DNA of 64,000 nt. Source: Caulobacter sp. GTDB taxonomy: Bacteria; Pseudomonadota; Alphaproteobacteria; Caulobacterales; Caulobacteraceae. A model generated the notes under the pieces. The model ran no database searches, was not told where the DNA came from, and saw nothing but the letters and a program-made list of their open reading frames with translations. A program made the position numbers and the translations under genes. The DNA is taken from contig JAGHZU010000020.1 of NCBI GenBank assembly GCA_017745235.1, positions 1-64,000 of the forward strand. The letters are read 5' to 3'. Position 1 is the first letter of the stretch, and each line of letters starts with the position of its first letter. Shown piece by piece: positions 54,752 to 62,342 of this stretch.

Positions 54752-57667
54752 ATGACCGACACGATCGCGACCGATTCCGCCGCTCCCGCCGACGCGCCCG
54801 TCTCCGAGCGCCCCCTGACCCAGGATGGGCCCGCCGTGCGGCTGTTCCTGGTCGACGGCTCGGCCTACCTGTTCCGCGCCTACCACGCCCTGCCGCCCCT
54901 GACCCGCAAGAGCGACGGCCTGCCCGTCGGCGCGGTCCAGGGCTTCTGCAACATGCTGTGGAAGCTGATGCGGGACATGCAGGGCGACGCGCCCACGCAC
55001 CTGGCCGTGATCTGGGACCATTCGGAGAAGACCTTCCGCAACGACCTCTACGACCAGTACAAGGCCCACCGCCCGCCGCCGCCCGAGGACCTGATCCCGC
55101 AGTTCCCGCTGGTGCGCGAGGCGACGCGCGCGTTCGGCGTGCCCGCCATCGAACTGGCCGGCTACGAGGCCGACGACCTGATCGCCGCGTACGCCTGCAA
55201 GGTCCGGGACATGGGCGGCGAGGCCGTGATCGTCTCGTCCGACAAGGACCTGATGCAGCTGGTCGGCGACGGCGTGTCGATGTTCGACCCCATGAAGGGC
55301 GTGCGCATCGACCGCGAGCAGGTGTTCGAGAAGTTCGGCGTCTATCCCGAGCGGGTCGTCGACGTTCAGGCCCTGTGCGGCGACAGCGTCGACAACGTGC
55401 CGGGCGCCCCGGGCATCGGCGTCAAGACCGCCGCCCAGCTGATCACCGAGTACGGCGACCTGGATTCGCTTCTGGAGCGCGCGGGCGAGATCAAGCAGCC
55501 CAAGCGCCGCGAGACCCTGATCGCCTTCGCCGACCAGATCCGCCTCTCGCGCGCCCTGGTGAAGCTGGACTGCGACACGCCACTGCCGGAGCCGGTCGAC
55601 GACCTGGTCGTGCGCGAGCCTGACAAGGCGGTGCTGTCGGCCTTCCTCGAGCAGATGGAGTTCCGCTCGCTGGCCCGCCGGGTGGGCGACGGATCGGCCG
55701 CCGCCGCGCCGGGCACGCTGGACCGCGCTCCCGCCCAGCCCAAGGCCCCGGTCACCACCGTGTCCTACATGGGCGCGGCCGCCCGCGCCGCCGCCAACCC
55801 GGTGGCCGAGCCCGCCGTGATCGACCACGCGGCCTATGTCTGCGTGCGCGACGCCGAGACCCTCAAGGCCTGGGTCGACCGGGCCACGGCCAAGGGGATC
55901 GTCGCCTTCGACACCGAGACCGACGCCCTGTCCTCAGCCACCGCCGGCCTTTGCGGCGTGTCCCTGGCCGTCGCCCCGGGCGAGGCCTGCTACATCCCCG
56001 TCGGCCACTGCGAGAAGGAGGGCCTGGCGCTCGAGGCGGCCGCCGACCTGGTGCAGATCCCGCTGGAGGAGGCCATCGCCATCCTCAAGCCGATGCTGGA
56101 GGATCCGACGGTTCTCAAGGTCGCCCAGAACGGCAAGTACGACATCGCCGTCCTGGCCCGTTACGGCGTCAAGGTCGGGCCGATCGACGACACCATGCTC
56201 ATCAGCTACGTGCTGGAGGCGGGCCTGCACGGGCACGGCATGGACGAGCTGTCGGAGCTGTGGCTGGGCCACAAGCCGATCCCGTTCAAGCAGGTCGCCG
56301 GCAGCGGCAAGAGCCAGATCAGCTTCAAGCACGTGGGCCTGAACGAGGCCACGGCGTACGCCGCCGAGGACGCCGACGTCACCCTGCGGCTCTACAACAT
56401 CCTAAAGCCCAGGCTGGCCCAGGCCGGCCTGCTGACCGTCTACGAGACCCTGGAACGGCCGATGCCGGCGGTGCTGGCGGCGATGGAGAACGAGGGCGTC
56501 CGCGTCGACCCCGACGCCCTGCGGCGGCTGTCCAACGAGTTCTCGCTGCGCATGGCCGAGTACGAGGCCCGCGCCCAGGAGCTGGTGGGGCGCCCGTTCA
56601 ACCTGGGCAGCCCCAAGCAGATCGGCGACGTGCTGTTCGGCGAGATGCAGCTGAAGGGCGGCAAGAAGACCGCCACGGGCCAATGGTCCACCGACAGCGA
56701 CGTGCTGGAGAGCCTGGCCAATGAGCACGAACTGCCGCGCGTCCTGCTGGACTGGCGCCAGCTGTCCAAGCTCAAGGGCACCTATACCGAGAACCTGATC
56801 GCGGCCATCGCGCCCGGCGGCGCCGACCGGGTGCACACCTCCTACGCCCTGGCGGCGACCACGACGGGCCGCCTGTCCTCGTCCGATCCCAACCTGCAGA
56901 ACATCCCGGTCCGCACCGAGGAAGGCCGCAAGATCCGCAAGGCCTTCATCGCCGCGCCGGGCAAGGTGCTGATCAGCGCCGACTACAGCCAGATCGAGCT
57001 GCGCCTGCTGGCCCACATCGGCGACATCCCCCAGCTGAAGAAGGCCTTCCAGGAAGGGCTGGACATCCACGCCATGACGGCCTCGGAGATGTTCGACGTG
57101 CCGATCGAGGGCATGCCCAGCGAAGTGCGCCGCCGGGCCAAGGCCATCAACTTCGGCATTGTCTACGGCATCAGCGCCTTCGGCCTGGCCAACCAGCTGT
57201 CGATCCCGCAGGGCGAGGCCGGAGCCTACATCAAGACCTACTTCGAGCGCTTCCCCGGCATCCAGGCCTACATGGAGGCGACCAAGGCGTTCGTGCGCGA
57301 GCACGGCTATGTCACCACCATCTTCGGCCGGAAGATCAACATCCCCGACATCGGCGGCAAGTCTGTGGCCCACCGGCAGTTCGCCGAGCGGGCGGCGATC
57401 AACGCCCCGATCCAGGGCGCGGCCGCCGACGTCATGCGCCGGGCCATGGTCCGCATGCCGGCCGCCCTGGCCGAGGCCGGCCTATCTTCGCGCATGCTGC
57501 TGCAGGTGCACGACGAACTGGTGTTCGAGGCTCCCGAATCGGAGGCGGAGGCCACCTGCGAGGTCGCGCGTCGGGTGATGGAGCGCGCGGCCGAGCCCGC
57601 CGTGTCGATCTCGGTGCCCCTGACGGTTGAGGCGCGCGCTGCGGTCAACTGGGACGAGGCGCACTAG
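54752..57667 (+). CDS. polA: DNA polymerase I
   Basis: The 971-residue protein has an N-terminal 5'-3' exonuclease domain (residues about 28-310, LFLVDGSAYLFRAYHALPP; YEADDLIAAYA). A 3'-5' exonuclease domain follows (about 380-560, with intact FDTETDALS). The polymerase domain is at about 560-971: motif A SADYSQIELRLLAH, motif B RRRAKAINFGIVYGISAFG, motif C VHDELVF. All three activities look intact. The start is ATG 54752; the upstream in-frame extension to 54680 is rejected. Confidence 0.97.
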   Translation: MTDTIATDSAAPADAPVSERPLTQDGPAVRLFLVDGSAYLFRAYHALPPLTRKSDGLPVGAVQGFCNMLWKLMRDMQGDAPTHLAVIWDHSEKTFRNDLYDQYKAHRPPPPEDLIPQFPLVREATRAFGVPAIELAGYEADDLIAAYACKVRDMGGEAVIVSSDKDLMQLVGDGVSMFDPMKGVRIDREQVFEKFGVYPERVVDVQALCGDSVDNVPGAPGIGVKTAAQLITEYGDLDSLLERAGEIKQPKRRETLIAFADQIRLSRALVKLDCDTPLPEPVDDLVVREPDKAVLSAFLEQMEFRSLARRVGDGSAAAAPGTLDRAPAQPKAPVTTVSYMGAAARAAANPVAEPAVIDHAAYVCVRDAETLKAWVDRATAKGIVAFDTETDALSSATAGLCGVSLAVAPGEACYIPVGHCEKEGLALEAAADLVQIPLEEAIAILKPMLEDPTVLKVAQNGKYDIAVLARYGVKVGPIDDTMLISYVLEAGLHGHGMDELSELWLGHKPIPFKQVAGSGKSQISFKHVGLNEATAYAAEDADVTLRLYNILKPRLAQAGLLTVYETLERPMPAVLAAMENEGVRVDPDALRRLSNEFSLRMAEYEARAQELVGRPFNLGSPKQIGDVLFGEMQLKGGKKTATGQWSTDSDVLESLANEHELPRVLLDWRQLSKLKGTYTENLIAAIAPGGADRVHTSYALAATTTGRLSSSDPNLQNIPVRTEEGRKIRKAFIAAPGKVLISADYSQIELRLLAHIGDIPQLKKAFQEGLDIHAMTASEMFDVPIEGMPSEVRRRAKAINFGIVYGISAFGLANQLSIPQGEAGAYIKTYFERFPGIQAYMEATKAFVREHGYVTTIFGRKINIPDIGGKSVAHRQFAERAAINAPIQGAAADVMRRAMVRMPAALAEAGLSSRMLLQVHDELVFEAPESEAEATCEVARRVMERAAEPAVSISVPLTVEARAAVNWDEAH

Positions 57668-57684
57668 AAAAAATATTCGCCCAT

Positions 57685-57715
57685 CGCCCGGCGCCGCCCT
57701 AGGTGGCGCCGGGCG
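57685..57715 (+). terminator. Hairpin after polA
   Basis: CGCCCGGCGCC (57685-57695) pairs with GGCGCCGGGCG (57705-57715), 11 bp with a 9-base loop, 17 bases after the stop. There is no plus-strand T-run, so a terminator role is only possible. Confidence 0.4.
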
Positions 57716-57949
57716 GCCGCCACGCGTTTCTTCCGGGTTCGGATACAATCTTGGGCAGTCGGCAAGCGCTCCCATCCGCCGGCCCGGGTGTCTGCGCGCC
57801 ATCCACCTGCGACGTTCCGCCACAGCACGGTTAATGTCGTGGAAACCGCGCCTTCCGCATCGGTTGGACGGCGATGCGCTTCCGGCTCCCTGTTCAAGTA
57901 ACTGTGGTATCTGGTTTTTCCGCGCTCGCAGGGCAATGGGAGAGCGCGC

Positions 57950-59869
57950 GTGAACCTTGGTGACCTGAAGATTCCCCACAAGCTGCTGGCGGTCTTCGCC
58001 GTCATGCTGACCACCATCGTGGTCATGGGCGTGACCCTGTTCGTCAACCAGGCCGACTACGAAGGTTCGGTCGCCCGGACCGAACGCGCCTACGAGAGCC
58101 TGCGCGCGGCCGACACCGCCGCCTTCCGTCTGACCCGTCAGGAAAACTCCCTGCGCGGCTTCCTGCTGTCGGGCGACGCCTACTACGTCCAGCGCCTGGA
58201 AGAGGCTCACAAGCCCAAGTTCCTGGCGGCCCTGGACGATCTGCGCAAGCTGGCCGACGGCGACCAGGCGGCCCTGGCCCGCATCGCCGCAGTCGACACC
58301 GCCTACGCCGAGTACCGCAAGCTGGCCATCGAGCCGGGCGAGACGCTGGGCCGCGATCCGGCCACCCGCGCCCAGGCGGTCGAACTGGTCAAGCACGACG
58401 GCGTCGCCGACAAGGCCGTCACCCCGGTCGAGGACGCCATCGAGGCCATCACCAAGGAGGCCGAGGCCGTGCTGGCCACCGAGGCGGCCGCCCAGAAAAC
58501 CGCCTCGCTGGAAACCACCCTGGCCCTGGTCATCGGCATTGGGATCACCGTGGCCATCGCCCTGGGCGGGGGGCTGCTGCTGTCGGGCGCGATCGCCGCT
58601 CCGGTCGCGGCCATGACCACCGCCATGCGTCGACTGGCCTCCGGCGACAACGGCGTGGCCATTCCCGCCACTGGCCGCAAGGACGAGATCGGCCAGATGG
58701 CCGCCGCCGTCGCCACCTTCAAGGAAGCCGCCATCGAGAAGATCCGCGTCGAGAGCGCCGCCGCCGCCGAGCGCCAGGCGGTCGAGGACGAGCGTTCGCA
58801 CGTGGCGCGCGAGAAGGCCCGCGAACTGGCCGCCGACGAGGCCGCCATCGGCGCCCTGAACGAAGCCCTGGACCGCCTGGCCGGGGGCGACCTGACCACC
58901 CGCATCACCACGCCGTTCCAGCCCAAGGCCGAAAGCCTGAAGACCAACTTCAACGCCGCGGTCGCGCGCATCCAGGACGCCATGAAGGCCATCGCCGTGG
59001 CCACCCAGGGCGTCAACAGCGGCAGCGACGAGATCGCCCAGGCCTCCGACGACCTGTCGCGCCGCACCGAGCAGCAGGCCGCTTCGCTGGAGGAAACCGC
59101 CGCGGCCCTGGACGAGATCACCGCCACCGTTCGCAAGACCGCCGCTGGCGCGAAGGAGGCCTCCAGCGTGGTGGCCGTCGCTCGCTCGGACGCCGAGAAG
59201 TCGGGCCGCATCGTCAGCCAGGCCGTCAGCGCGATGACCGAGATCGAGCAATCCTCGGCCCAGGTCAGCCAGATCATCGGGGTGATCGACGAGATCGCCT
59301 TCCAGACCAACCTGCTGGCCCTGAATGCTGGCGTGGAGGCCGCTCGCGCGGGCGACGCCGGCAAGGGCTTCGCGGTCGTGGCGCAGGAAGTGCGGGCCTT
59401 GGCCCAGCGCTCGGCCGAGGCCGCCAAGGAGATCAAGACCCTGATCTCGACCTCGACCGAACAGGTCGGCGCCGGCGTCAGCCTGGTGGGCCAGACCGGC
59501 GAGGCCCTGCAGCGCATCGTCGACCAGGTCGCCTCGATCGACAGCCTGGTCAACGAGATCTCGGCCTCAGCCACCGAGCAGTCCACCGGCCTGCACGAGG
59601 TCAACACCGCCGTGAACCAGATGGACCAGGTGGTCCAGCAGAACGCGGCCATGGTCGAGCAGGCCACGGCCGCCACCCATTCGCTGAAGGGCGAGGCCGG
59701 GGAGCTGTCCTCGCTGGTCGGCCGCTTCAAGGTGGGGGCGCACGAGGTCTCGGCCCCGGCCGCCCGCCCGTCTTCCGCTCGTCCCCAGACCGCTGTCCGG
59801 CCCGGTCGCGCCACCCCTCAGGTGCGCGGCGCCACGGCGCTCAAGGCCGACGAGTGGGAGGAGTTCTAG
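57950..59869 (+). CDS. Methyl-accepting chemotaxis protein (copy B)
   Basis: The 639-residue chemoreceptor starts at GTG 57950 (MNLGDLKIPHKLLAVFAVML). It has a periplasmic sensor domain (residues about 35-185), a second helix (about 190-215), HAMP-like and coiled signalling regions, the tip EIAFQTNLLALNAGVEAARA, and a C-terminal DEWEEF tether. Its sensor differs from copy A, while the signalling domain is nearly the same. A terminator follows 26 bases after the stop. Confidence 0.95.
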   Translation: MNLGDLKIPHKLLAVFAVMLTTIVVMGVTLFVNQADYEGSVARTERAYESLRAADTAAFRLTRQENSLRGFLLSGDAYYVQRLEEAHKPKFLAALDDLRKLADGDQAALARIAAVDTAYAEYRKLAIEPGETLGRDPATRAQAVELVKHDGVADKAVTPVEDAIEAITKEAEAVLATEAAAQKTASLETTLALVIGIGITVAIALGGGLLLSGAIAAPVAAMTTAMRRLASGDNGVAIPATGRKDEIGQMAAAVATFKEAAIEKIRVESAAAAERQAVEDERSHVAREKARELAADEAAIGALNEALDRLAGGDLTTRITTPFQPKAESLKTNFNAAVARIQDAMKAIAVATQGVNSGSDEIAQASDDLSRRTEQQAASLEETAAALDEITATVRKTAAGAKEASSVVAVARSDAEKSGRIVSQAVSAMTEIEQSSAQVSQIIGVIDEIAFQTNLLALNAGVEAARAGDAGKGFAVVAQEVRALAQRSAEAAKEIKTLISTSTEQVGAGVSLVGQTGEALQRIVDQVASIDSLVNEISASATEQSTGLHEVNTAVNQMDQVVQQNAAMVEQATAATHSLKGEAGELSSLVGRFKVGAHEVSAPAARPSSARPQTAVRPGRATPQVRGATALKADEWEEF

Positions 59870-59894
59870 GCTCCGCGCAGGGCCTGGACTCCGG

Positions 59895-59924
59895 AAGGGC
59901 TCCCCGTCGGGGAGCCCTTTTCGT
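59895..59924 (+). terminator. Terminator after chemoreceptor copy B
   Basis: AAGGGCTCCCC (59895-59905) pairs with GGGGAGCCCTT (59909-59919), 11 bp with a 3-base loop, followed by TTCGTTT. This is a strong intrinsic terminator. Confidence 0.9.
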
Positions 59925-59930
59925 TTGGGC

Positions 59931-60662
59931 TCAGAACCAGCCCGCCTCGCGCAGGGCCTTGGCGTAGGCGCGGCTGACGGGGGCCTCGGCGCCGCCCTTC
60001 AGGGTCAGGGTCGCCCGGCCGTCGCCGCGCCTAGCGTTCTCGACCGCCCCCTTGGCCACCCACCAGGAGCGGTGGGTCTGGGCGCCCTCGATGCCCTCCA
60101 GTTCGGCCACCGCGTCCGACAGGCGCAGCAGGATCAGGTCCTGGCCCTTGGACGTGTGCAGGCGCAGGTAATGGTCCTCGGCCTCGACCGCATAGAGTTC
60201 GCCGCCGCGCAGGCGCGGGGGCAGGCGCTCCAGGAAGCGGGGCGGCGGGGCCTCGGGCGGGGCGGCGTGGGTCTGGACCGGCTGGCGGGTGGCCAGCATC
60301 ATCAGGGCGGTCATTCCCATCGTCATCACCAGGGTCACCCCGAAGAAGGTCCCGACCGTCGGCAAGGTGGGCGAGGGGCGTCCGGCGGCCAGCCAGACGA
60401 TCGCGGTGAACACCGGCGTCAGGCCCGCCACGATCCCGGCCCCGTGCAGCAGGGGCGCGTCGGATTCGGGGACGATCCGCTCCACGACCCTGGCCACCAG
60501 CGTGCCCAGCACCGCGCCGAGGACCGACAGTCCGATCCAGTAGGTCAGGCGCGGGACCAATGGGGTCGCGCCCGTGCCCAGGGCGCCGATCAGGGCCAGG
60601 AACGTCCCTGCGGCCACCGCCACCAGCAGCGGGCGCTTCAGGCTAAGCAGGAAGGTGGTCAC
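59931..60662 (-). CDS. Membrane-anchored LytTR-family transcription regulator
   Basis: The 243-residue protein has four N-terminal membrane helices (residues about 5-140) and a C-terminal LytTR DNA-binding domain (about residues 155-240): GGELYAVEAEDHYLRLHTSK, LILLRLSDAVAELEG and HRSWWVAKGAVENA. The start is taken as GTG 60662 (MTTFLLSLKRPLLVAVA); the site is weak. It is divergent from a DUF2306 gene, a pairing seen in alphaproteobacteria, so it probably regulates that gene. Confidence 0.85.
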   Translation of the reverse strand: MTTFLLSLKRPLLVAVAAGTFLALIGALGTGATPLVPRLTYWIGLSVLGAVLGTLVARVVERIVPESDAPLLHGAGIVAGLTPVFTAIVWLAAGRPSPTLPTVGTFFGVTLVMTMGMTALMMLATRQPVQTHAAPPEAPPPRFLERLPPRLRGGELYAVEAEDHYLRLHTSKGQDLILLRLSDAVAELEGIEGAQTHRSWWVAKGAVENARRGDGRATLTLKGGAEAPVSRAYAKALREAGWF

Positions 60663-60811
60663 TGGCGCTTCGCCAATGGCGGCGGGCCGCCGCTCACGAA
60701 CTGACGACGCTGTCTCACGCACCTGCGGATGACCCCCGGCCCCTGTCGGTCCTAAGCCGGATCCGACCTTGATCGCCCCAACCGCGGGGCGCTCGCTGGA
60801 GGAGAAACAAG

Positions 60812-61369
60812 ATGTCCGACACCGGCCTGTCAATCGGTTCCCGCCGCTTTCTGCGCACCCTGGCCGTGGGCGCGGCGGTCACCGTGGCCCTGGTGGTGGC
60901 GACCGGCGCCGCGCGCGGGTTGAGCCCGGCTGCGGTGCTGGGCCAGTTCACCCACATGACCGGCCATCTGCATGCTCCGCGCCTGGGGCTGCTGGCGGCG
61001 GCGCCCGTGCAGATCCAGATTCACGTGGCCGCGGTCAGCCTGGCCCTGGCGATCGGGATCGCCCTGATGCTGGGCCTGAAGGGAAACACCCTGCACCGCG
61101 CCCTGGGCTGGACCTGGGTGGTCGCCATGGCCACGGCGGCGATCTCCTCGCTGTTCATCCATCGCGCCAACGCCGGCGGCTTCAGCTTCCTGCACCTGTT
61201 CGCCGGCTGGACCCTGATCGCCTTGCCCATGGGCGTGTTCGCCGCCCGCAAGCACAATGTCCGCCTGCACGGCCGCACCATGACGGGCCTCTTCGTCGGC
61301 GGCCTGCTGATCGCCGGCGCCGCCGCGTTCCTGCCCGGCCGGCTGATGTGGCAGATCGTGTTCGGCTGA
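60812..61369 (+). CDS. DUF2306-like membrane protein
   Basis: The 185-residue protein starts at ATG 60812 behind GGAGGA. It has about four membrane helices and a HVAAVSLALAIGIALMLG then FIHRANAGGFSFLHLFAGWT pattern typical of DUF2306. Function is unknown. The divergent LytTR gene and the 149-base intergenic region suggest joint regulation. Confidence 0.85.
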   Translation: MSDTGLSIGSRRFLRTLAVGAAVTVALVVATGAARGLSPAAVLGQFTHMTGHLHAPRLGLLAAAPVQIQIHVAAVSLALAIGIALMLGLKGNTLHRALGWTWVVAMATAAISSLFIHRANAGGFSFLHLFAGWTLIALPMGVFAARKHNVRLHGRTMTGLFVGGLLIAGAAAFLPGRLMWQIVFG

Positions 61370-61450
61370 GGACCCTTCCGGACGCGCGCGCTGGACATCC
61401 CGCCGAACGTCGGCCTACGAACGGTCGGAGCAGAGCGCGGATCACGGAAC

Positions 61451-62155
61451 ATGACGACGCAAGTTCGAGCCCCCCGCGGCCGCCCGGCCGGGCGGGGCCG
61501 ACCGTCCAAGGCCGCCGGCCGGGACCTGAAGGAGACCATCCTTGACGCGGCCGAGGGGCTGTTCGCCCGCCACGGCTTCCACGGGGTGACCATCCGCCAG
61601 GTGGCCGCCGAGGCCGGCGTCGACACCGCCCTGATCCACTACTACTTCGGCTCCAAGCGCGAGCTGTTCGACGCGGTCTTCCTGCGCCGGGCCGAGATCC
61701 TCAACACCGCCCGCAGCGTCTCGATGGACGCCTACGTCAAGAGCCATCCCGGCCGCATGACGGTCGAAGGGGTGATCGAGGCCTTCATCGAGCCGCTGCT
61801 GCGCATCTCCCAGGACGGCGGCCAGGGCTGGAAGAGCTACTTCGCCCTGGTGGCCCAGGTGAACAACACCCCCGCCTGGGGCGGCGAGACCATGGCCCGC
61901 TTCTTCGACCCCGTCGTCCACCGGCTGGTGGAGACGCTGAAGATCGTCCGGCCGGAGGCGGAGTATCGCGATCTCTACTGGAGCTACCAGTTCCTGACCG
62001 GCTCGATGATGCTGGCCCTGTCGGAGACCGGGCGCATCGACTCCCTGTCTGAGGGCCAGTGCCATTCCAGCGACCTCAACGCCGTGCGCGCGCGCCTGTT
62101 CGCCTATTGCGCGGCGGGCTTCGAGGCCGTGATCGCCCGCGCGCCCAAGGACTGA
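61451..62155 (+). CDS. TetR family transcriptional regulator
   Basis: The 234-residue regulator has an N-terminal Arg/Pro-rich arm, then a TetR HTH: LKETILDAAEGLFARHGFHG, VTIRQVAAEAGVDTALIHYY and FGSKRELFDAVFLRRAEILN. The C-terminal ligand domain is about residues 85-230. It is followed 187 bases later by a TonB-dependent receptor in the same direction, so it may control it. The intervening DNA has inverted and direct repeats. Confidence 0.9.
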   Translation: MTTQVRAPRGRPAGRGRPSKAAGRDLKETILDAAEGLFARHGFHGVTIRQVAAEAGVDTALIHYYFGSKRELFDAVFLRRAEILNTARSVSMDAYVKSHPGRMTVEGVIEAFIEPLLRISQDGGQGWKSYFALVAQVNNTPAWGGETMARFFDPVVHRLVETLKIVRPEAEYRDLYWSYQFLTGSMMLALSETGRIDSLSEGQCHSSDLNAVRARLFAYCAAGFEAVIARAPKD

Positions 62156-62186
62156 AGCACTCGCCGTCCGGGGGCGGAGCGATCGA

Positions 62187-62271
62187 TTTCATCATCCGAT
62201 GAAAAAGGGCTGGCGCAAAGCGTCGGGTTGAGTGACAGTGCGCTTCAATTCGCGAGCCGATGAATTCGCGA
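62187..62271. repeat. Inverted repeat and 16-base direct repeat upstream of the receptor
   Basis: TTTCATC-ATCC-GATGAAA (62187-62204) is an inverted repeat. AATTCGCGA occurs at 62247-62255 and again at 62263-62271, a period of 16 bases. Both lie between the TetR gene and the receptor gene. They are candidate operator sites, or the inverted repeat could be a terminator of the TetR gene. Confidence 0.5.
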
Positions 62272-62342
62272 ACGCCGGAAGATGCGTCCGTTCAAGGAGG
62301 CCGTCCGGCACGGGACGGAACGCATAGGGAGGGGGAACCCCA

